The position numbers and the translations under genes were made by a program. This document shows positions 57,559 through 64,000 of a stretch of DNA of 64,000 nt, in pieces. The notes beneath the pieces were generated by a model that saw only the letters and a list, made by a program, of their open reading frames with translations, ran no database searches and had not been told where the DNA came from. Origin of the DNA: Candidatus Paracaedibacteraceae bacterium (lineage in GTDB: Bacteria; Pseudomonadota; Alphaproteobacteria; Paracaedibacterales; CAIOTO01); contig JAUYTZ010000018.1 of the NCBI GenBank assembly GCA_030694965.1, positions 207,559 through 271,558 of the forward strand, given 5' to 3'. Each line of letters opens with the position of its first letter. The stretch's first letter is position 1.

Positions 57559-57588
57559 AATGTTGCAATTTGCATTCTATTTGCAAAT
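57559..57588. promoter_or_regulatory. palindromic motifs between znuA and fmt
   Basis: AATGTTGCAATTTGCATT (57559-57576, imperfect dyad with AATG/CATT ends) and the perfect palindrome ATTTGCAAAT (57579-57588). Placed 68-98 bases before the znuA start, they could be a Zur-like operator, but AT-rich palindromes are common. Confidence 0.25.
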
Positions 57589-57671
57589 TTAAAACTCACA
57601 AATCAATAGTACCCATATCTGTTAGAATTTTGTAAGATCATAAAAAATAGTTTTATTAAAGTGATTTTTAA

Positions 57672-58619
57672 ATGTCTCTATCTATTCTTGCTCCTAAACG
57701 ACTTATTTTTATGGGGACTCCTGAATTTTCTGTTGCTGCTCTTAAGGTTTTGATTGACTCAGGACACGATGTTGTCGCTGTTTATACTCGCCCACCAAAA
57801 GCGCGTGACCGTGGACAAACTGTTCAAAAAACACCTGTACATGTCTGCGCAGACGAGCATAACATTCCTGTGTATACGCCTAAAAGTTTGCGCAATGAAA
57901 CAGAGCAAGCATTCTTTAAATCTTTAAATGCTGATTTGGCAGTCGTTGCTGCCTACGGATTGATCCTTCCAATAGAAATATTAGATGCTCCGCGTTTGGG
58001 ATGCGTTAATATTCATGCATCATTATTGCCAAGATGGCGAGGTGCAGCCCCTATTCAGCGTGCGATCATGGCTGAAGATTCTGAAACAGGCGTGACGTTG
58101 ATGCAAATAGATGTAGGCCTTGATACAGGGGCAATGCTTGTTAAATCGCACATAGCAGTTTCAACAGAAACGACAGCGTCCTCATTGCATGATCAGCTGA
58201 TGGAAAGCGGGGCGATGTTACTGCGAGATTCTCTGGAAGGCTTACTGTTGCAAACAATTCAATCAGAAGTTCAGCCTGAAGAGGGGATTATGTATGCAGC
58301 TAAGTTAGAAAAGCTTGAAGGAGAGCTTGATTGGAATCAATCAGCAACGGCTTTGCATGCACGCATCCGTGCACTTAATCCATGGCCTGGTACGTGGTTT
58401 ACATTAAATAATGCTGTAATTAAGGTATTAACGGCAGAAGTTATTGATATTGAAGCCTTTTTCACACCAGGGACATTCTTTGAAAATGAACATCATGCTT
58501 TGTGTGTAGCATGCGGGCAGGGCGCATTATCGTTTAAAGTTATGCAACGTGCAGGTGGAAAACCGTTAGAAGTAGAGGCCTTTTTGAGAGGATTCCCTAT
58601 TGAGAAGTGCCGCATGTAA
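57672..58619 (+). CDS. fmt: methionyl-tRNA formyltransferase
   Basis: Formylates initiator Met-tRNA with 10-formyl-THF (315 aa). Family motifs are RLIFMGTPEFSVAAL, YTRPPKARDRGQ, NIHASLLPRWRGAAPIQRAIM (formyl-THF site with the HxSLLPxxxG pattern) and GLDTGAML. C-terminal ALHARIRALNPWPGTW is normal. def is not adjacent. It begins MSLSILAPK, about 8 residues longer than usual. The stop is inside a hairpin. Confidence 0.97.
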   Translation: MSLSILAPKRLIFMGTPEFSVAALKVLIDSGHDVVAVYTRPPKARDRGQTVQKTPVHVCADEHNIPVYTPKSLRNETEQAFFKSLNADLAVVAAYGLILPIEILDAPRLGCVNIHASLLPRWRGAAPIQRAIMAEDSETGVTLMQIDVGLDTGAMLVKSHIAVSTETTASSLHDQLMESGAMLLRDSLEGLLLQTIQSEVQPEEGIMYAAKLEKLEGELDWNQSATALHARIRALNPWPGTWFTLNNAVIKVLTAEVIDIEAFFTPGTFFENEHHALCVACGQGALSFKVMQRAGGKPLEVEAFLRGFPIEKCRM

Positions 58620-58634
58620 TAGGTTACATACGGC
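58609..58634 (+). terminator. hairpin overlapping the fmt stop
   Basis: GCCGCATGTAA pairs with TTACATACGGC (one mismatch) around a 4-base loop; it includes the fmt stop. The T run is poor, so termination is possible but unproven. Confidence 0.45.
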
Positions 58635-58653
58635 GTTATTTAAAATAAGGTGT

Positions 58654-60546
58654 TTACACATACATTGCTAAGATACTTTGATTTAATGTTGCAAGGTGTG
58701 TTGGTATTAAGAATTCAACCAATTCTCCTGTAATTGTAACTGTTTTGCCGGTTAATAAATCAGCGTCTCTAAACGTCGGTTTAAGAACATCATCGACAAT
58801 TCTTTTTAATGACCTGGCACCTGTTTGTGATGCAAATGCTTTATCTGCGATGGCATCAAGTGCTTTCGGCGTAAATATAACATTAATGTTGTAGTGTTCT
58901 GACTCAAGAAGAGAAATTGATTGCTTGATAATAGAATTTTTCGGTTCGGTCAAAATGCGCCTTAATCCTGCTTTATCCATTGGTTTAAATATAATTTGGT
59001 TATGTACACGGCCAATAAATTCAGGCTTTAACCAATGAGAAAGTTTTGCATCGGAAACACTATAACGCTTCTCTTTTATTTTCTTAGGAAAAGGCGTGGT
59101 CATATTTCCTGTGGTTGCTGTGGGTTTTTCCAAGTTTGACTTAATGCCATACTGTGCTAAGTAAGCTTCATTACCCTTGTATGTTATTTTTTTCTTTTTG
59201 TCAGTTTCTGCTTTCACTGCTGTGTCTGTAATTGTTTCTAAAGCGGATTCTACTGCTGCATTGCTGGTTGCTTTTGCTTCAGCGCTGATCAAGGCTATAG
59301 AATTTACTGAAATTTCGATTTGTTGGCCAGACTCTATTGGTTTTTGAGCTTTTGGTTCTATTACCGAGGTGACTACTTCAATTTCATCTGGAACAAGCCC
59401 TTCAAAAGCACCTGCGCAGATAAACAATATATTTGTTGTGTTAACCTCATATGTTGTTTTCGCGCATCCTGCTCCATCAATTTCAATTCTGACAACTTCG
59501 CCTTGTAGGTAGCGTAAAAGTTCTCCTTGAACGTCCTCACCAGCGATGCCTTTGCCATCAGGAATTTTATCAATTTCGTCAATGAATATAATAGAATTTT
59601 CGGTCGCTTTAACATTGTGCTTATTGTTCATTAGTGCTGCTTTTATGATGCTTGATGCGCTTGATCCTACGTATCCTGTCCGTGTAAGTGATGCTGCACT
59701 AGAAATTGTTAATGCAATATCTATATTATTCATTTTTAAGAATTCACTTATTCGTTCAACAGAAGCTGTTTTTCCACAGCCAGTATGCCCAATCATTAAA
59801 ATATTACTTTTATCGTAATGCACATTATTTTTGTTTTCATTGTGCTTGAGTGAGGCGTAATGTTTATGGATATAAAGGGAAAGTGATGACATTGCATCAT
59901 TTTGATCTATGATAAAATTTTTAAGATGTTCTGTCATGCGCGTTGCGGTAGGCAGTTTGGTAGAAACCGATTGTGGTGCTGTCGCTTTTTCCCCAAAGAA
60001 GCTAGGAACGCGTAAAGATTTTACCGATGATGCGTCAGCGTCAATGTCAAATTTAACTGCTTTTTTTACAGTTCCCTTTTGCTTTAAATTGCCCTTATCT
60101 GCATCATACGCACTAGAATCCGTTTTTGAAATAAAGTTATGGAATTGAGGATGCCAAATAGGTTCATCTGGAGTTTCTTGCTCGTTTATCAATGCGTCAA
60201 GAATTAGCCAGCTAAAATAATTTGCCTCACTTGATGTTTTATTTTCGCCTTTGAATGTTTCAAAAAAGTTGTTTAATTGAAAGTCGATAGCGTTATTAAT
60301 ACATTGTTGTTCTGAAACTTTGGTAATAGGTATCCTTACAATTTTATTAAGTGCTGTAAATAAATCTTTGTACTCATCAGGCGTTGCCTGTTTTGGGAAA
60401 GAAGTTCCAGGGGTGTCTGAGCCTCCATTCTCTTTACCATTAAATGGGTCATCACCATCCAGGCCAGAGCTTGAAAAACTTACACTTGATAAACATGACG
60501 TCATAAGCAAAATGGTTAATTTAAAAAGTATTGTTGCACGAATCAT
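58654..60546 (-). CDS. exported ClpX/HslU-type AAA+ ATPase (unfoldase-like)
   Basis: A 630-residue protein whose core is clearly ClpX/HslU-like but which starts with a signal peptide or lipoprotein signal (LTILLMTSCLSSVSF) and a 200-residue polar lead. Walker A is GHTGCGKT (253-260), the pore loop GYVG (291-294), Walker B FIDEID (321-326), sensor 1 NILFICAGAFEGL, the Arg finger EFIGR (509-513) and sensor 2 GAR (576-578). All catalytic parts are intact. Between sensor 1 and the Arg finger lies an extra Ala/Glu/Thr-rich stretch of about 120 residues, where ClpX has about 30. No ClpX zinc finger. Function unknown. Confidence 0.82.
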   Translation of the reverse strand: MIRATILFKLTILLMTSCLSSVSFSSSGLDGDDPFNGKENGGSDTPGTSFPKQATPDEYKDLFTALNKIVRIPITKVSEQQCINNAIDFQLNNFFETFKGENKTSSEANYFSWLILDALINEQETPDEPIWHPQFHNFISKTDSSAYDADKGNLKQKGTVKKAVKFDIDADASSVKSLRVPSFFGEKATAPQSVSTKLPTATRMTEHLKNFIIDQNDAMSSLSLYIHKHYASLKHNENKNNVHYDKSNILMIGHTGCGKTASVERISEFLKMNNIDIALTISSAASLTRTGYVGSSASSIIKAALMNNKHNVKATENSIIFIDEIDKIPDGKGIAGEDVQGELLRYLQGEVVRIEIDGAGCAKTTYEVNTTNILFICAGAFEGLVPDEIEVVTSVIEPKAQKPIESGQQIEISVNSIALISAEAKATSNAAVESALETITDTAVKAETDKKKKITYKGNEAYLAQYGIKSNLEKPTATTGNMTTPFPKKIKEKRYSVSDAKLSHWLKPEFIGRVHNQIIFKPMDKAGLRRILTEPKNSIIKQSISLLESEHYNINVIFTPKALDAIADKAFASQTGARSLKRIVDDVLKPTFRDADLLTGKTVTITGELVEFLIPTHLATLNQSILAMYV

Positions 60547-60744
60547 AATATTTTCCCCTTATAGGAATTAAGAGAAGAAAAGAATAGCTTTAATAGGTAC
60601 ACATAATTAAGCAAATTAAATTGTGCGTATGCCACCCAGTTCACATGTTTATGCCAAGTATGAAAGGCACGCTATTGAAAGTGATTTTTATGGCCTACTT
60701 TAATGGTTCTTTTATGTATTAAATTCTTCTGATAATTATTTAAT

Positions 60745-62010
60745 TTAAGAATAAAAGCCCGGAATTTTTTCTTCAAACCTTTCACGCTTTGATTTTATGC
60801 GTGGTAATGCATCTATGTCTGCTTTTGATATTATTAATGCTTGTCCACGCAGCTTCGGTGCATTTTTCAAAATATTCTCAAGAAGTTTATTAACTGTTGT
60901 TTGTAAAGCTTGGACACATCGGTTACTTTTTATGGCTATTTTAGCAAGTTCTTGAAATATCTCAGGTGAAAACTCAAGGGTGATGCCGTACCCCTCTTGA
61001 AGAAATGTCATGGTTTGATTGATGAATGGAGTGTCAGGATTTCTTATAATTTGAATAAGCATTTTTGTATTAAACTGATTAAATAGTACACGGCTTTGGA
61101 ATACGTCTGTAAATTCTGATGTGAATCCATATTCTTCAAGATCATTATCATCGTAGGATTGTAAGTTTGCATCTGTATTTGTTTTAAATCTTCCAGCTGC
61201 AATGAAAAGCATATTATGCGTATTTAACTTAAAGATATCATCGCTTTTTTCATCTTTGCTGCTTGGTATTTCATTTGTAATGGTTGCTCCTTTTATTATA
61301 GGGGCCCATGTTTTTTGAATTTGATGCGACGCATCTTCTCCTTTTCCTGGGTTGTGTGAAAAAAGCTTTTGATCAATATCATCGATAAAGACTAAAGCGT
61401 GTTCTGCTTTTTTTATGTTTGCTTTGCTTAAAACTAAGCTATTCAAAATGATTTCTTTAGCAAATTCCTCTGAATTTGTTGATGTGTTATTGCATCTTAC
61501 AAAAGGAAAATTAAAGTCTTGGTCACCGCTGTATTGTTTTAGAAAATCATAAATGTAACCAACACATTCTGTTTTTCCGCATCCTTCCTGACCAATTAAT
61601 AGAATATTATTTTTTTGAAGAGGATAGTGTTTATGTGAGCTATTTTTCTTTGCTAACTTAATCATTTTAGCATTAATTTTAGCGCTTAGGTAATGTGTGT
61701 GAATGCTTATTGCTAGAGAAAGCATAGCTTCATTTTGACCGATAATACGTTCATTTAAGTATTGATGCAGGTCATTAATCTCGAAAGGCATAACAATGGG
61801 CTGATCGACTGAATTTATGTCATGAATGCGTGTTCTTTTCCTCTTTTGCTTAATCGAAGATATCTGGGTGATATTTTTATTTTCAAACGATTCTAAATCT
61901 TCTGTATTTTTAAATTGCGAAGCTATCGTATTTTTAATGAAAATTGCCATTATTAAGCTTATAAGGCATAAAAATAAGAATACTTTTGGAAAATGAAGAG
62001 TTTTACGCAT
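60745..62010 (-). CDS. membrane-anchored or exported AAA+ paralogue, probably impaired ATPase
   Basis: I start at ATG 62010 (421 aa), 6 bases after AAAGGAG; the longer form from 62055 lacks a ribosome site. It begins MRKTLHFPKVFLFLCLISLIMAIFI, a signal or anchor with positive N-side. The AAA+ core resembles its neighbour (IIGQNEAMLSLAISIHTHY vs IIDQNDAMSSLSLYIHKHY). Walker A GQEGCGKT is intact, but Walker B ends DD (210-211) instead of DE, the GYVG pore loop is missing, and the sensor-2 Arg seems replaced by Gln (CVQAL). So ATP binding is likely, hydrolysis doubtful. Gap to the next gene is 198 bp. Confidence 0.75.
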   Translation of the reverse strand: MRKTLHFPKVFLFLCLISLIMAIFIKNTIASQFKNTEDLESFENKNITQISSIKQKRKRTRIHDINSVDQPIVMPFEINDLHQYLNERIIGQNEAMLSLAISIHTHYLSAKINAKMIKLAKKNSSHKHYPLQKNNILLIGQEGCGKTECVGYIYDFLKQYSGDQDFNFPFVRCNNTSTNSEEFAKEIILNSLVLSKANIKKAEHALVFIDDIDQKLFSHNPGKGEDASHQIQKTWAPIIKGATITNEIPSSKDEKSDDIFKLNTHNMLFIAAGRFKTNTDANLQSYDDNDLEEYGFTSEFTDVFQSRVLFNQFNTKMLIQIIRNPDTPFINQTMTFLQEGYGITLEFSPEIFQELAKIAIKSNRCVQALQTTVNKLLENILKNAPKLRGQALIISKADIDALPRIKSKRERFEEKIPGFYS

Positions 62011-62283
62011 AGTGTTCTCCTTTGTTGATTTTTTAAAGAGAGAGTCTAAGTTCATGCAGAAAATAAGGATTATATCTACACATTAAATTGTCTTATTTTT
62101 TAGATTAATAAATGGTTAATTTATAATAAATAGCATGTAATTGTATTATTATTGCAAATAATTAGTTGTAAATTTTATTTTTTGCTTTTTAAATTTCAGT
62201 TATCGTTTTTTGTTTTGTTATTGAATCTTCTGGAATATTTATTGAACAGTCGATAAAGTAGAACATGAAAAATGGAGTATACA

Positions 62284-62838
62284 ATGCAAGAACATAAACC
62301 TGGTCTTTGGTATGGGACAACAATTGTTTCAATTCGACGTAACGGAAAAGTTGTTATCGCTGGTGATGGACAAGTAACTTTAGGCGCACAAGTTATAAAA
62401 GCGCATGCAAAAAAGGTTCGCCGTCTTGCTAATGGTCACGTGATTGCTGGGTTTGCAGGCGCTACAGCTGATGCATTTGCCTTGTTTGAGCGTCTTGAAA
62501 GTAAGCTTGAGCAGTACCCCTCGCAGCTTGCGCGTGCATGTGTTGAAATGGCTAAAGATTGGCGAACAGATCGTTATCTTAGAAAACTTGAAGCAATGAT
62601 GTTGGTCGCCGATAAAAATGTGTCACTTGTATTGACAGGGACTGGTGATGTTTTGGAGCCTGAGGATGGCATTATGGCTATAGGTTCCGGCGGGGGTTAC
62701 GCGTTAGCAGCGGCGCGGGCCTTTGTTGAAGATGAAAATCTTGATGCAGAACATATTGCACGTCGTTCTATTGAAATTGCTGGTGATATCTGTATTTATA
62801 CAAATAAAAATATTATTGTTGAAAGCTTGAGCATATGA
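62284..62838 (+). CDS. hslV: ATP-dependent protease HslUV peptidase subunit
   Basis: The proteasome-like protease ring of HslUV (184 aa from ATG 62284; a second ATG 12 bases upstream lacks a ribosome site, whereas GGAG lies 6 bases before this one). A short propeptide [11 protein letters not shown] precedes the catalytic Thr in [23 protein letters not shown]; this form with a propeptide is usual in alphaproteobacteria. [13 protein letters not shown] is present. It overlaps hslU by 4 bp (ATGA). Confidence 0.96.
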   Translation: MQEHKPGLWYGTTIVSIRRNGKVVIAGDGQVTLGAQVIKAHAKKVRRLANGHVIAGFAGATADAFALFERLESKLEQYPSQLARACVEMAKDWRTDRYLRKLEAMMLVADKNVSLVLTGTGDVLEPEDGIMAIGSGGGYALAAARAFVEDENLDAEHIARRSIEIAGDICIYTNKNIIVESLSI

Positions 62839-64000
62839 GTACATTGACACCACGTGAAATTGTAACTGAACTTGATCGTTTTATTGTTGGGCAAACAGAT
62901 GCTAAACGTGCTGTTGCTATAGCGCTTCGTAACCGTTGGAGGCGTTTGCAATTGTCGTCTGATTTAATAGATGAAGTATTGCCAAAAAATATTTTAATGA
63001 TAGGACCAACAGGTTGCGGTAAAACAGAAATTGCACGTCGTTTGGCTAAACTAGCCCAAGCCCCTTTTATTAAGATTGAAGCCACCAAGTTTACTGAAGT
63101 TGGTTACGTTGGCCGCGATGTTGAGCAAATCATTCGTGACCTTGTTGAGATTTCAGTTAAAATGTCTAAAGACCGTATGCGTGAGGAAATCAAAGTCAAA
63201 GCAGTTTCTTTGGCTGAAGATCGTGTATTGGATGCTTTGGTTGGTGAATCTGCAAGTCCTGAAACGCGCCTTAAGTTTCGTCAAAAGTTGCACGAAGGCG
63301 AATTAAATGATCGTGAAATCGATATTCAAGTTCAAGATAATGGCGCGAACCTTTCAATGCCTGCAATGGATGTGCCAGGGATGCCAGGTGCTCAAATGGG
63401 AATGTTTAATTTAGGTGATATCTTTGGAAAGGCCCTTGGTAGTAGTAAACTTAAAGATCAGCGTATGTCCGTTTTAGAAGCACACGCTGTTTTAGTGGAA
63501 GATGAGTCTGAAAAGCTACTTGATCAAGATAAAATTGTTCGTGACGCACTTGAGGCTGTTCAGCAAAATGGTATTGTTTTTTTAGATGAGATCGACAAGA
63601 TTTGTGCACGCTCTGAACGTCAAGGTGCTGACATAAGCCGGGAAGGGGTGCAACGTGACTTGCTGCCTTTAATTGAGGGGACTACTGTGTCAACAAAGTA
63701 TGGTGCAGTTAAAACAGACCATATTTTATTTATAACATCAGGGGCATTTCATCAAGCAAAACCATCGGATTTATTACCAGAACTACAAGGGCGGTTGCCT
63801 ATTCGTGTCGAATTGAAAGCACTTACGCGTGAAGATTTTTATCGCATTTTGACAGAACCTGAAGCAAATCTTGTTTGCCAAGCAAAAGCTTTGCTTGCGA
63901 CAGAAGGTATTAGTTTAAATTTTAGCAACGCATCTATTGAGGAAATTGCGCGTCTTGCTGCTGATATTAATCAAAATGTTGAGAATATTGGTGCACGTCG
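62835..64000 (+). CDS. hslU: ATP-dependent protease HslUV ATPase subunit, 3' end outside window
   Basis: The AAA+ unfoldase that feeds HslV. The frame is open from ATG 62835 to the window end (388 codons), so the last part lies outside. [31 protein letters not shown], Walker A GPTGCGKT, pore loop GYVGR, Walker B FLDEID, sensor 1 ITSGAF and [14 protein letters not shown] are all intact; the window ends in the sensor-2 GARR. The I domain (about residues 110-220) is Met/Gly-rich. Confidence 0.97.
   Translation, partial: MSTLTPREIVTELDRFIVGQTDAKRAVAIALRNRWRRLQLSSDLIDEVLPKNILMIGPTGCGKTEIARRLAKLAQAPFIKIEATKFTEVGYVGRDVEQIIRDLVEISVKMSKDRMREEIKVKAVSLAEDRVLDALVGESASPETRLKFRQKLHEGELNDREIDIQVQDNGANLSMPAMDVPGMPGAQMGMFNLGDIFGKALGSSKLKDQRMSVLEAHAVLVEDESEKLLDQDKIVRDALEAVQQNGIVFLDEIDKICARSERQGADISREGVQRDLLPLIEGTTVSTKYGAVKTDHILFITSGAFHQAKPSDLLPELQGRLPIRVELKALTREDFYRILTEPEANLVCQAKALLATEGISLNFSNASIEEIARLAADINQNVENIGAR

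Noticed and set aside
58654..60546. Naming the 630-aa protein clpX
   Set aside because: It lacks the ClpX zinc finger, starts with an export signal and carries a large insert, so a plain clpX call would mislead.
62011..62055. A longer start for the 421-aa AAA+ protein at 62055
   Set aside because: No ribosome site there, while AAAGGAG stands 6 bases before ATG 62010; the anchor is kept either way.

Overview
The window is AT-rich chromosomal DNA from an alphaproteobacterium. The evidence is an AtpD with a long Lys/Ala-rich N-terminal extension, an lspA - DUF3035 lipoprotein - M16 - M16 cluster, a very large NAD-dependent glutamate dehydrogenase, a PlsC joined to a DUF2125-like domain, and an HslV with a short propeptide before its Thr. 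Scattered operons, many decaying gene fragments, a patatin-like phospholipase and several exported proteins of unknown role suggest a host-associated, reduced genome. Holosporales or a relative is my best guess, but that is inference. I saw no rRNA, tRNA, CRISPR array or intact transposase.

Layout. 1-2.0 kb: two glycosyltransferase genes on the minus strand, the first cut by the window edge. 2.0-2.4 kb: a degenerate short repeat, a possible structured RNA and a terminator. 2.4-11.5 kb: ATP synthase genes, with atpD alone on the minus strand and atpH-atpA-atpG on the plus strand, separated by a patatin, rlmE, cvpA and zapE. 11.5-13.4 kb: a small lipoprotein-like gene, a class II aldolase-like gene and a YmdB-type phosphoesterase. 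13.7-18.5 kb: glutamate dehydrogenase. 18.6-21.5 kb: LolC/E permease, an unknown gene and an exported M48 protease. 21.7-23.0 kb: gene relics. 23.2-27.0 kb: acetoacetyl-CoA synthetase, a nitroreductase, a lytic transglycosylase and an NfuA-type iron-sulfur protein. 27.1-29.2 kb: more relics around a D,D-carboxypeptidase. 29.2-33.7 kb: nuoJKLM, with the nuoM 3' end overwritten by an 87-bp MITE-like element.

33.8-36.5 kb: an azoR remnant ending in a perfect hairpin, then two exported proteins that share a Cys-containing domain, one of them a long repetitive mucin-like protein. 36.7-45.3 kb: ygfZ, a crotonase, the PlsC fusion, the lspA/BamF-like/M16 cluster and accA. 45.4-51.1 kb: a lone CheW-like protein, a HisC-family aminotransferase, an exported unknown protein and secA. 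51.3-58.6 kb: a two-domain PpiC isomerase, dprA, sixA-like, an Lrp/AsnC regulator, nadK, znuA-like and fmt. 58.6-64 kb: two paralogous ClpX/HslU-type AAA+ ATPases, both starting with an export signal or membrane anchor, beside hslVU.

How the genes fit together. Complex I subunits, F1-ATPase, glutamate dehydrogenase and acetoacetyl-CoA synthetase point to respiration on amino acids and ketone or polyhydroxybutyrate-derived substrates. SecA, LspA, LolC/E, the BamF-like lipoprotein, PpiC, the M16/M48 proteases and the wall enzymes form an envelope-biogenesis set. The least explained content is the exported AAA+ pair next to hslVU and the Cys-domain secreted pair at 34.1-36.5 kb.
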